DNA of 22,068 nucleotides from PALSA-243 sp036268375 (lineage in GTDB: Bacteria; Acidobacteriota; Terriglobia; Bryobacterales; Bryobacteraceae): contig DATAUH010000206.1 of NCBI GenBank assembly GCA_036268375.1, forward strand, positions 1 through 22,068, given 5' to 3'. The notes under the pieces were generated by a model. The model saw only the letters and a list, made by a program, of their open reading frames with translations. It did not search any database and had not been told where the DNA came from. The translations under genes were made by a program, and so were the position numbers. Every line of letters begins with the position of its first letter. Position 1 is the first letter of the stretch. Below are positions 13,704 to 21,106 of the stretch, one piece after another.

Positions 13704-14918
13704 CTAAACGATCTCTTCCTTGCTTGCGTCCCAACGCACCGTGCGCTGCTGGCGATAACTTTCCACCGCCATCCGGCACGCAATCGCGATGCGGAAGCCC
13801 AGGTCGAAGGGGCAATTGGGTTTGGCGTTGCCGCGCATGCTCTCGACGAAGTTGATCATGTGCGCTTTCGGGTCTGAGCGCGTGATGCCGTTCATATCCC
13901 CGCCGTCCGGCCGGTTCTTTTTCTCAGGCTGATACTTGATGGTTTGCGGCGTGCGGCTGATTGTGCCGTCCGTGCCCAGCACGTCTTCCGTGATGCTCAA
14001 GCGCTCGTTGCCGAAGCCCGAATCCCACGTGAACAGCATCTCTTCTTTCGCGTGCACCATGGAAACGTTCATCGTGTCCGGCACTTCGCGCCCATCTTTC
14101 CAAACATACAGACCGCCGGTCATCGTCACGTCGCTCGGTATCGAAAGGTCGAGCGCCTTGTACCAGAAGGAAAGCTGGTGGCACATGTTTTCGAAAACGT
14201 TTCCGCCCGAATAATCCCAGAAGAAACGCCAGTTCAGATAGCGATTCGCGTCAAACGGCCGCTGCGGGGCCTCGCCCAAAAACGATTTCCACACGATGTT
14301 TTCGGGCGTCATGTCCGGCCGGATCGGGCGCGACCACTGGGGTTTCCCATGCGGCGTGTTGCGGTACATGCGTCCCTGGATCATCGTGATCTTGCCCATC
14401 AGTTCCGGCTTCAGGAAATTCACCGCGTCCGTATACTGGCCCAGCGAAGTCCATTGATGTCCGACAGCCACGGTCCGCCCCGTCGCGCGCTGGTAAGCCG
14501 CGCGCATACGTTTGGCGTGGTCCGGATTGAACGCCATCGTCTTTTCCTGGTAAACGTGCTTTCCCGCGTCCAGCGCGGCCGTGAAGCACTCGGCGTGCAA
14601 ATGCTGCGGCGTCGCGATCAGCACCGCGTCGACGGATTTGTCGTCGAGCAAATGCCGGTAATCGAGATACGTCTTCGCATTCGGAGCGATCTGCTTTACC
14701 TGCTCCAAACGGAGCGTGTATATGTCCGCCGCACCCACGCACTCGACGCCCGGAATCGATACTGCCTGCCGCAAAATCTCAGAGCCGCGATCGCCCGGTC
14801 CGATGATGCCCAGCCGAATGCGGTCGTTGGCGCCGGGGACGGCGTGGGCTGCTTTGGTGGCGACTGCACCCGCCAATCCGGTGGCTACTTTGCCAATAAA
14901 ATTACGGCGCGACTGCAT
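13704..14918 (-). CDS. Tat-exported Gfo/Idh/MocA-family oxidoreductase
   Basis: This 404-residue protein is a predicted NAD(P)-dependent sugar or polyol dehydrogenase-like protein exported by the Tat system. The N-terminus has a twin-arginine motif (SRRNFIGK), a hydrophobic stretch and probable cleavage after AHA. The Rossmann loop is GIIGPGDRG (37-45). The family EKP motif is present as EKT (E125, K126, T127) in KHVYQEKTMAF. A candidate catalytic His is H247 in ENMCHQLSFW. The ATG at 14918 is preceded by AAGGAG at five bases, and a consensus -10 TATAAT lies 36-41 bases upstream. It begins the long minus-strand run, 46 bp ahead of the acyl-CoA dehydrogenase. Such proteins are numerous in Acidobacteria and Planctomycetes; substrate and true oxidoreductase activity are unknown. 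Confidence 0.9.
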   Translation of the reverse strand: MQSRRNFIGKVATGLAGAVATKAAHAVPGANDRIRLGIIGPGDRGSEILRQAVSIPGVECVGAADIYTLRLEQVKQIAPNAKTYLDYRHLLDDKSVDAVLIATPQHLHAECFTAALDAGKHVYQEKTMAFNPDHAKRMRAAYQRATGRTVAVGHQWTSLGQYTDAVNFLKPELMGKITMIQGRMYRNTPHGKPQWSRPIRPDMTPENIVWKSFLGEAPQRPFDANRYLNWRFFWDYSGGNVFENMCHQLSFWYKALDLSIPSDVTMTGGLYVWKDGREVPDTMNVSMVHAKEEMLFTWDSGFGNERLSITEDVLGTDGTISRTPQTIKYQPEKKNRPDGGDMNGITRSDPKAHMINFVESMRGNAKPNCPFDLGFRIAIACRMAVESYRQQRTVRWDASKEEIV

Positions 14919-14923
14919 GGGCT

Positions 14924-14929
14924 CTCCTT
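14924..14929 (-). promoter_or_regulatory. Shine-Dalgarno AAGGAG of the Gfo/Idh gene
   Basis: AAGGAG is spaced five bases from the ATG at 14918. It is the best Shine-Dalgarno in the window and fixes the start that carries the Tat signal. Confidence 0.7.
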
Positions 14930-14953
14930 CAGACAGGCTTGGGGACTATTCCG

Positions 14954-14959
14954 ATTATA
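14954..14959 (-). promoter_or_regulatory. Consensus -10 box TATAAT upstream of the Gfo/Idh gene
   Basis: The minus strand reads TATAAT at 14959-14954, a perfect -10 hexamer in an AT-rich patch of an otherwise GC-rich region. It implies a leader of about 30 nt that includes the AAGGAG. The -35 region 17 bp upstream is poor (TGAAGA-like). This is the likely promoter of the long minus-strand run. Confidence 0.45.
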
Positions 14960-15066
14960 TTATGCGGGTGCTTGCGCTCTTCACTGTTCGGTACTACGCT
15001 CACGCGGCGCAACAATCCGCGTGCGACGCCACATTCTTGCGATTTGAGCCGGTATCATAAGTGAAA

Positions 15067-15411
15067 ATGCCGAAACTATTCGACGTCGTTCTGGATCCCA
15101 CCACGGCGAAGGTGATTCCCGAGCCTTCGGGCGATCATCTGCTCTATTTCGAAGGCCCCACCGAAGAGCTTTCGCTCATGGTTGCGGGCAGTCTGCGCCT
15201 GAAACCCGGCGCCAGTCCTCATCCGCCGCATCAGCACCCGGAGGAAGAATTCATGCTTGTAACCGAGGGCACGGGTGAAATCTTCGTGGACGGCAAACCC
15301 ACCAAAGTCGGACCCGGCAGCATGATGTATTGCAAGGGCCAGACCCTGCACGCAATCGTAAACACCGGCGCGGAACCCATGCTCTTCTACTATTACAAGT
15401 GGCTCAGCTAG
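15067..15411 (+). CDS. Single-domain cupin protein
   Basis: The protein is 114 residues from ATG 15067, or 116 from an immediately upstream GTG at 15061. An in-frame TAA just before the GTG limits the start to these two, and neither has a good Shine-Dalgarno. It is a small cupin_2-type beta-barrel. Motif 1 is PHPPHQHPEEEFMLVTEG with probable metal ligands H55, H57 and E61; motif 2 is PGSMMYCKGQTLHAIVNTG with H95. All four ligands of the classical cupin site are present, so a metal-binding role is likely, but the reaction (isomerase, dioxygenase or sensor) cannot be read from the sequence. There is no signal peptide. It is divergent from the Gfo/Idh gene and its last 8 bp overlap the end of the convergent acyl-CoA synthetase gene. 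Confidence 0.85.
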   Translation: MPKLFDVVLDPTTAKVIPEPSGDHLLYFEGPTEELSLMVAGSLRLKPGASPHPPHQHPEEEFMLVTEGTGEIFVDGKPTKVGPGSMMYCKGQTLHAIVNTGAEPMLFYYYKWLS

Positions 15412-16822
15412 CCTGACCGGCGCGCCACGGCGGCAGCAGGTGCTTCTGAATCTTGCCTAGCGCGGTGCGCGGCAGCGTTTCCACGGGCACGAAATCGCGC
15501 GGTACTTTGAACGATGCCAGTTGCGCCCGGCATCGCGCCTGTAGATCCTCGGGCGATACTGCGCCGCGCGTTACGATGTACGCCACCGGAATCTCGCCCC
15601 GCAACTTGTCCGCAACCCCAACCACGGCCGCTTCCGCAATCTCCTCCTGCTCGGTCAGGAAGTCTTCAATCTCGCGTGGGTAAATGTTGAATCCGCCTGA
15701 GATAATCAGATCGCTCTTGCGCCCCAGCAGGGTGTAATATCCGTCTGCGGAGCGTTCCGCCATGTCTCCTGTTTTGAACCAGCCGTCATCGAAGGCCGCG
15801 CGCGTTGCCTCTTCGCGCCGCCAGTAACCCGCGAAAATGTTGGGACCGCGCAGCTGCACTTCGCCATTTGCGATGCGCGCCGAAACTCCCGGCAGCGGCA
15901 GCCCAACAGTACCCGCGCGCCGTTCGCCCGCATAAGGGTTGGAGATGTTCATCATCGTCTCCGTCATCCCATAGCGCTCCAGAATTGCGTGGCCGAACTT
16001 CGCGCGAAAATCTTCGAACACCTGTGCCGAAAGCGGCGCCGAGCCGCTCACGAACAGGCGCATGAAGCCGCCGATTTCGCCCGCAACTTCGTCTGGCATG
16101 TCGAGCAACCGCACGTACACCGTGGGTACGCCGAAGAACAGCGTTGGACGGAAGTCCAAAAACTCCGCGGCTGCCTTCTGATGTTCAAAGCGCTCCAACA
16201 ATCGCATGCGGCAGCCGCTGAAGAGCCAGCAATGCAGCCCGTTGCCCAGCGCGTGCACGTGAAATAGCGGCAGCGCCAGCAGAAATCGATCCGCACTTGT
16301 GATCTGCCAGCACGCATTCAGGTTTACGCCGTTTGCCGCAAAATTGTTGTGAGTCAGAATTGCGCCCTTCGAGACCCCGGTCGTGCCCGATGTGTAAACC
16401 AGCGCGGCCGGCGCATCGCCATCCAGCGGTTCCGCCATGCGGTCGGCGCTTGCCGGAGGTTGCAACTCCTCTACACGCCAGAGCGCCGTCGACCCGGGCA
16501 TCGGCTGGGCCGCAATCACCGCCTTCGGCTCTGCGTCGGCGAGTATGTGCAGAATCTCGCGCTCGCGATACAGAATGTTGATGGGCACGAAAATCACGCC
16601 CAGCTTCACGCACGCCAGGTAGATGTCGATCATCTCCAGGCAATTCGCCAGGTAGACGCAAAGCCGGTCGCCCGTCCGCAATCCACGCGCAAGAAACAGC
16701 GCCGCCATGCGGTTGCTGCGCGCGTCGATCTCGCCGAACGTGTATTCCCGGCCTTTAAACTCCAAGCCAATCTCATCGCGCCGCCCCTGCAACGATAGAT
16801 TGAATAACTGCCCCAGGTTCAT
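15404..16822 (-). CDS. MatB-like malonyl-CoA synthetase (acyl-CoA synthetase family)
   Basis: It is an AMP-forming acyl-CoA ligase that activates a carboxylic acid with ATP and CoA in the cytoplasm. The 472 residues show the P-loop YTSGTTGVSKG (143-153), PLFHVHALGNGL (185-196), ERYGMTET (282-289), TGD (351-353), GRKSDLIISGGFNIYPREIE (367-386) and the catalytic Lys in PRTALGKIQK (K457). The segment SNPYAGERRAGTVGLPLPGV (294-313) and the PLFHVHALGNGL segment closely resemble malonyl-CoA synthetases (MatB), as recalled from the family. The ATG at 16822 overlaps the MFS transporter stop as ATGA, which indicates coupling. The longer frame to 17188 lies inside the transporter gene and is spurious. 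Malonate is the best guess; methylmalonate or another short dicarboxylate is possible. The stop overlaps the end of the cupin gene. Confidence 0.85.
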   Translation of the reverse strand: MNLGQLFNLSLQGRRDEIGLEFKGREYTFGEIDARSNRMAALFLARGLRTGDRLCVYLANCLEMIDIYLACVKLGVIFVPINILYREREILHILADAEPKAVIAAQPMPGSTALWRVEELQPPASADRMAEPLDGDAPAALVYTSGTTGVSKGAILTHNNFAANGVNLNACWQITSADRFLLALPLFHVHALGNGLHCWLFSGCRMRLLERFEHQKAAAEFLDFRPTLFFGVPTVYVRLLDMPDEVAGEIGGFMRLFVSGSAPLSAQVFEDFRAKFGHAILERYGMTETMMNISNPYAGERRAGTVGLPLPGVSARIANGEVQLRGPNIFAGYWRREEATRAAFDDGWFKTGDMAERSADGYYTLLGRKSDLIISGGFNIYPREIEDFLTEQEEIAEAAVVGVADKLRGEIPVAYIVTRGAVSPEDLQARCRAQLASFKVPRDFVPVETLPRTALGKIQKHLLPPWRAGQAS

Positions 16823-17955
16823 GCTCGCTCCGGAATTGCCATCGCCGCAGCTGCCGTAAGCAGCGCGAACACGCCCAACGCATAGAAGCTGACGCGGAAC
16901 TGTCCGGTGTAATCGGCAAGCCAGCCGACAGCCGGAGCGCCCGCCAAAATCATCGCCGTCCCCACCATGTTCACCAGCCCCATCGCCGCGCCCGCGCGAC
17001 CCGGGAACAGCGCGGCTGCTCGATTGAATACCGCCGCGTAGGGCAATCCGCAGCCGAATCCCAGCAGCACAATCGCCGCCAGCGCTACCGCGATTGACTG
17101 CGCCCATCCCAACGCCACGCAGGCGAGCGCACTTATCACAAGCGATCCCACCAGAAGGAGTCGCATTCGCATCCGCTGCGCCAGCCATCCCCCCATCGGC
17201 CGCGAAACGATTCCCAACAGCAGCACCACCGAGCCCATCAGTCCCGCGGTCTTCAGCGGCATCTCAAAATTCGTCTTCAGCAAAATCGTGATCCACGCAC
17301 CCACCACGATCACCAACCCGAACGACGCCATCTGCGTTACGCCCAGCAGCCAAAGCTCGCCGCGTCGCGCTACTTCCGCCAATCCCAAGGCGCCTGTGCT
17401 CGCCTGTTCCAATCGCGGCGCCGCGGCCATCCACAATGCCCACACGATTCCCGCCACCAGCGCGCATCCCAGAAACGCGCCCCGCCAGCCGAACCTGCCC
17501 AACATCTGCGGCACCGCGAACAGCACGAATCCCGAGCCCAACACGATCGATCCCCCGAAGAACCCTTGCGCGATGTGCAGTTCCCGGCCTTTAAAGAGCC
17601 CCACGATATAACGCGCTCCGGCGGTAAACGACATGCCGGTGCCGATGCCCGCGAAGAGCTTCCACAAAAGCAATTGCCAGTACGCCGTCGAAAATGCGAT
17701 TCCAGCATTCGCCACCGTCACCCACGCCAGCGCCACCGCCATCATGCGTGCCGCGCCATGCCTGTCTGCCAGCCGTCCGCCCGGTACTTGCATCACCGCG
17801 TGCGAGAGGAAGATTCCCGTTGTCAGGAGTCCCGCGCTGGCCTGGTCGAACCCGAACTGGCTGCGCAGCGCCAGCACCATGGGCGCATGATTGGTGTAAT
17901 TCGCCGAAAAAGCGAAGCCTGCCGCACAGCCGCAAAGTAGCGCACGTTTGTTCAT
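16819..17955 (-). CDS. MFS transporter, putative dicarboxylate/malonate permease
   Basis: The 378-residue protein has about 12 hydrophobic segments and is a major-facilitator secondary transporter of the inner membrane. The family motif between TM2 and TM3 is GGRLADRHGAARMM (60-73). Further typical features are KLFAGIGTGMSFTAGARY in TM4 and a second motif-A-like loop, SRPMGGWLAQRMRMR. The C-terminal TM12 ends YALGVFALLTAAAAMAIPERA. The start at ATG 17955 begins with a short basic MNKR and has only a weak Shine-Dalgarno. It is the first gene of a two-gene unit with the MatB-like synthetase, joined by an ATGA overlap, so it probably imports that enzyme's substrate. The substrate is inferred from context only. 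Confidence 0.88.
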   Translation of the reverse strand: MNKRALLCGCAAGFAFSANYTNHAPMVLALRSQFGFDQASAGLLTTGIFLSHAVMQVPGGRLADRHGAARMMAVALAWVTVANAGIAFSTAYWQLLLWKLFAGIGTGMSFTAGARYIVGLFKGRELHIAQGFFGGSIVLGSGFVLFAVPQMLGRFGWRGAFLGCALVAGIVWALWMAAAPRLEQASTGALGLAEVARRGELWLLGVTQMASFGLVIVVGAWITILLKTNFEMPLKTAGLMGSVVLLLGIVSRPMGGWLAQRMRMRLLLVGSLVISALACVALGWAQSIAVALAAIVLLGFGCGLPYAAVFNRAAALFPGRAGAAMGLVNMVGTAMILAGAPAVGWLADYTGQFRVSFYALGVFALLTAAAAMAIPERA

Positions 17956-18049
17956 CTTTAACCGGGCTGGTTCAGGTTACCACCGGTTTGTCGCAGGCCA
18001 CACCTGATGCGCGCCGCGCGCGCCGCCTTCGTGTTAGGATCGCTGACAA

Positions 18050-19651
18050 ATGATCGTGCTTGCCCTTGCGTTCGCACTATCAGCGCCGCAGGAGCAGCCC
18101 GCGCAAAAGGTGTCCATCTCGGGAACCGTGGCGGATTTCGTCACTGACGCGCTTCTCAACAAAGTGCGGGTGCTCGCCGAGCCAGTGGGGCGCAACGGCA
18201 TCGCAAACGCCACAACCAGCGACGACAAAGGGAACTTCACCCTCGTTGATCTCCCTCCCGGCGCCTATCGACTGCGCGGCATTCGCAACGGCTACTTGTC
18301 GACGCGCTATGGCGCGAAACGAGCAGACGCGGCGGGGACCACGCTTACGCTCGAAGCCGGCGCGCAGTTCAAAGACCTGCAACTGAAGTTGATCCCCTTC
18401 GCAGTTGTAGCGGGGACTGTCCTCGATCCTGATGGCGAAGGTCTCGCAGAGGCTCGCGTTGCCTTGATTGCCGTGCGCTACCGCAATGGCCGCCGGCAGG
18501 CTGTCGCAACGGGGCAATATGCCACTACCGACGAAGCCGGCCGCTTCCGTATCCCATCCGTTCCGCCCGGATCGTACTATCTGCACGCCGGGCCGCCTGA
18601 ACAATTTGGCGAGTGGGAGGATCATTCGCGCAAAGGCAGCCCAGAGGAAATACTTGTTCCCGCCTTTTACCCCGCCACCACTGATATCGGCTCCGCCCGC
18701 AAGTTCGACGTGAACGCCGGCGACCGCCTCGAGGGCGCGGACATCACGCTTATACGCAGCAAGGTCTACCGCGTTCGCGTTCGTCTCGAAAGTCCCGAAG
18801 GCCTCCGCTCCGGCGTCGGCTTGGACCCGCGTCCGAATCTGAGCGATGGAATCTCGCCCAATCTGCCATCCAATTGCCGGAATGGCGTCTGCGAGTTCCG
18901 GCATGTTCCCGCCGGCTCCTACACAGCCAGCGCTCAGATCAGCCGTCCGCAAATGACCATCACCGAAATGTTCTCGAGCCACGATAGGATCGAAATGCCA
19001 GTCGATGTCACGAATGGCGACGTTGATGACGTTCATATCCTCATTACCCAACCATCCGAGGTGACCGGCCACATTACGATAGAAGAGAGCGGCGAAAAAC
19101 CGAAGCTCGACTTCGGCGTCAGGTTCATTACTCCTTCGGGCGATGACCTCTCGTCACGCGTCGGATCCGACGGTTCTTTCGGCGCCCGCCTCTCGCGTGG
19201 ACTTTACGAAGTGGAGCCCTACTCGCCGTCCGGTTTGATTGTGAAAAGCATGCGTTCCGGAGACGTAGACGTGCTGCGCGAAGGGCTCAACATTAACAAG
19301 CCGGAGAAGGTTCCACTCGAAATTGTGCTTTCCCGCGACGGCGCGGTGCTCGATGGCGTCGTTCGGGACAAGGACGATCACGCCATCTCCGCCGCTACTG
19401 TCGTGCTGGTCCCGGAAAATGCGTTGCGGGCGCGCATTGGTCTTTATCAAGTGGTGAGCAGCGATCAACTCGGCCACTACCACTTTGCAGCCGTCATGCC
19501 CGGGTCTTACAAGCTGTTTGCGTGGAGCTATATCGAACCGGATTCATGGTTCGATGTTGACGTGCTCAAGGACTTCGAAAGCTTCGGTTCGCCCATCACA
19601 CTCGATGCCAAAGCTCACGCCAACGCCGATCTGCGCGTCATCGTTCATTAG
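18050..19651 (+). CDS. Secreted multi-domain carboxypeptidase-regulatory-like protein
   Basis: The 533-residue protein consists mainly of repeated transthyretin/CnaB-like beta-sandwich domains. Recognisable units start near residue 22 (ISGTVADFVTDALLNKVRVL, later GNFTLVDLPPGAYRLRGI), 119 (VAGTVLDPDGEGLAEARVAL, later RFRIPSVPPGSYYLHAGP), about 255 (later CEFRHVPAGSYTASAQI), about 335 (VTGHITIEE, later SFGARLSRGLYEVE) and about 430 (LDGVVRDKDDHAISAATVVL, later HYHFAAVMPGSYKLFAW). No catalytic domain is visible, so it is probably structural or a binding protein. The N-terminus MIVLALAFALSAPQEQ looks like a short signal peptide, but it lacks a basic n-region. An in-frame TGA two codons before ATG 18050 fixes the start; a weak AGGA lies about 10 bases upstream. 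The TAG overlaps the stop of the convergent D-aminoacylase gene. Confidence 0.85.
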   Translation: MIVLALAFALSAPQEQPAQKVSISGTVADFVTDALLNKVRVLAEPVGRNGIANATTSDDKGNFTLVDLPPGAYRLRGIRNGYLSTRYGAKRADAAGTTLTLEAGAQFKDLQLKLIPFAVVAGTVLDPDGEGLAEARVALIAVRYRNGRRQAVATGQYATTDEAGRFRIPSVPPGSYYLHAGPPEQFGEWEDHSRKGSPEEILVPAFYPATTDIGSARKFDVNAGDRLEGADITLIRSKVYRVRVRLESPEGLRSGVGLDPRPNLSDGISPNLPSNCRNGVCEFRHVPAGSYTASAQISRPQMTITEMFSSHDRIEMPVDVTNGDVDDVHILITQPSEVTGHITIEESGEKPKLDFGVRFITPSGDDLSSRVGSDGSFGARLSRGLYEVEPYSPSGLIVKSMRSGDVDVLREGLNINKPEKVPLEIVLSRDGAVLDGVVRDKDDHAISAATVVLVPENALRARIGLYQVVSSDQLGHYHFAAVMPGSYKLFAWSYIEPDSWFDVDVLKDFESFGSPITLDAKAHANADLRVIVH

Positions 19652-21051
19652 TGGCCGCGGCGCAGCGGTCGCCCGGGGAAGATTCCGTCCACCAGCGCGG
19701 CTTTCTGCACCACGGGCACGCCGTTAACCAGCACATAGACCATTCCCTCGGAATACTGCGCCGGATTTTCGAACGTGGCGCGGTCAATCACCTTCGCCGG
19801 ATCGAAAATCGCAACATCGGCGTCAGCGCCTACCGCAATTCGGCCCTTCACCGTCACGCCCAACCGGTTCGCGGGCGCAATTGTCATCTTGCGCAGCGCC
19901 TCCATCAGCGTCAGCGCGTGTTGTTCGCGTACATAGCGCCCCAAAACGCGCGTAAAGCATCCGGCGGCGCGCGGGTGACCCTTGCCGTTCTCCAAAATGC
20001 CATCCGAGGCAATCATCACCATCGGATTCGCGATCGCCAGCTTCACGATGTCCTCCGGAATCGAGTGCACGGCCACCATTCCGCCCTGTTTTCGAAAGCG
20101 CGCGAAGCTTTCCGGCGTCAATCGCTCGCCCGTCGCGGCCCACTGCAGGTCGTGAAAAGTGATTCCGCCCTGCCGCGCCTGCCATCCATCGTCAAAAATC
20201 GCCGACGCAATGTCTGTCATGCCCGCCGTGTACGAATACGCCTCCGTCGTCACATCCAAGCCACGCTTCCGGGCCCCCTCGATCATTTCGAGACATAGCG
20301 GCGTCTGCCGCAAGCCCATGCTGGTGATGTGAACCACGTGCAGGGACGCGCCTGTTACTGCCGCGTCCGCCAAGGCCTCTTGCATCGCGTCGATCACACC
20401 CGGCTCTTGCGGGCCACCGTTGCGTATGTGCACGTAAATCGCGGTCTTTTTCTCCGCCGCCACTCGAAACACATCCAGAATCTCTGGCCGCGACGCAAGC
20501 GGGATATACGCGATGCCCAGCCCCACGCCGAGCGCGCCATCGTCCACTCCGCGCCGCAACAAAGCCAGCATCTGTTTCTGCTCTTCGGCGGTCGCATCGC
20601 GCTTCACGGCGTTATCGCGCGGCAGCAGCGTGCCGGTGTCATGCATCACCGCCATGCGCGCCGGCAAATAGCCCGACGACGCGCCGAAATTGATCAGCGC
20701 TTTGCCTTCGCGCTCCGCGTACCACGCGGGAATCGGCGACGCGCCGACCTCCATCTCGAGCGCCGTCGTCACCCCGTCCATCGCCTTGTAGCGATAGTTC
20801 TCGGGGGTCTGTCCATGCGAGTGCAGATCGATGAAGCCCGGCGCAACCACCAGCCCCTTCGCATCGATCGTCACTCGCCCGCGCAACGCAGCGCTCGAAA
20901 CCGCCGCGATCTTGCCGCCGCGAATCCCTACATAGCGCACCGCGTCCAGGCCGCTCGCCGGATCCATGACCCGGCCGTTTGCAATCACGGTGTCGAATTC
21001 CTGGGCCTGTGCCAAGAGCGCCAGCGTCAAGAGGAAGAGGCAAAATCGCAT
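19648..21051 (-). CDS. Secreted N-acyl-D-amino-acid deacylase-like amidohydrolase
   Basis: The 467-residue protein is a metal-dependent hydrolase of the amidohydrolase superfamily, D-aminoacylase group, expected to cleave N-acyl amino acids or related amides. The signal peptide is MRFCLFLLTLALLAQAQ. Metal-site motifs are H77 and H79 (GFIDLHSHG), H208 (YVHIRNG), H238/H241 (SLHVVHITSMG) and D350 (MIASDGILE). The C-terminal GHPRAAGCFTRVLGRYVRE and GRIAVGADADVAIFDP are typical of the group. The family metal-bridging Cys (usual context G-x-C-G) is not seen; the matching stretch ALEMEVGASP has Glu at 99 and 101. The ATG at 21051 is chosen over GTG 21063 because GGAG stands six bases upstream. The gene is divergent from the aroE-like gene, with only 55 bp between. 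Substrate is uncertain. Confidence 0.85.
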   Translation of the reverse strand: MRFCLFLLTLALLAQAQEFDTVIANGRVMDPASGLDAVRYVGIRGGKIAAVSSAALRGRVTIDAKGLVVAPGFIDLHSHGQTPENYRYKAMDGVTTALEMEVGASPIPAWYAEREGKALINFGASSGYLPARMAVMHDTGTLLPRDNAVKRDATAEEQKQMLALLRRGVDDGALGVGLGIAYIPLASRPEILDVFRVAAEKKTAIYVHIRNGGPQEPGVIDAMQEALADAAVTGASLHVVHITSMGLRQTPLCLEMIEGARKRGLDVTTEAYSYTAGMTDIASAIFDDGWQARQGGITFHDLQWAATGERLTPESFARFRKQGGMVAVHSIPEDIVKLAIANPMVMIASDGILENGKGHPRAAGCFTRVLGRYVREQHALTLMEALRKMTIAPANRLGVTVKGRIAVGADADVAIFDPAKVIDRATFENPAQYSEGMVYVLVNGVPVVQKAALVDGIFPGRPLRRGH

Positions 21052-21057
21052 GTGTAT

Positions 21058-21061
21058 CTCC
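21058..21061 (-). promoter_or_regulatory. Shine-Dalgarno GGAG deciding the D-aminoacylase start
   Basis: GGAG lies six bases before ATG 21051 and overlaps the alternative GTG codon at 21063-21061. It therefore supports the ATG, which also begins the signal peptide. Confidence 0.5.
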
Positions 21062-21106
21062 ACGCGCCACTAGTCCGCGCGCAAATGCCATGTTAATTTG
21101 ATTCCC

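Noticed and set aside
12386..13855. Long plus-strand open frame of 489 codons antisense to the acyl-CoA dehydrogenase and its neighbours
   Set aside because: The translation is rich in Arg, His and Ala without any domain motif, and it lies opposite clearly conserved genes. High GC makes long antisense open frames common.
13944..15047. Plus-strand open frame of 367 codons opposite the Gfo/Idh gene
   Set aside because: It is Arg/His-rich, without motifs, and covers the well-supported Shine-Dalgarno, promoter and Tat signal of the minus-strand gene.
16823..17188. N-terminal extension of the MatB-like ligase to 17188
   Set aside because: It reads the transporter gene in another frame and shows no ligase homology; ATG 16822 gives a normal N-terminus.
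18080..19072. Minus-strand open frame of 330 codons opposite the carboxypeptidase-regulatory-like gene
   Set aside because: No conserved motif; the plus-strand frame has clear repeated domain signatures.
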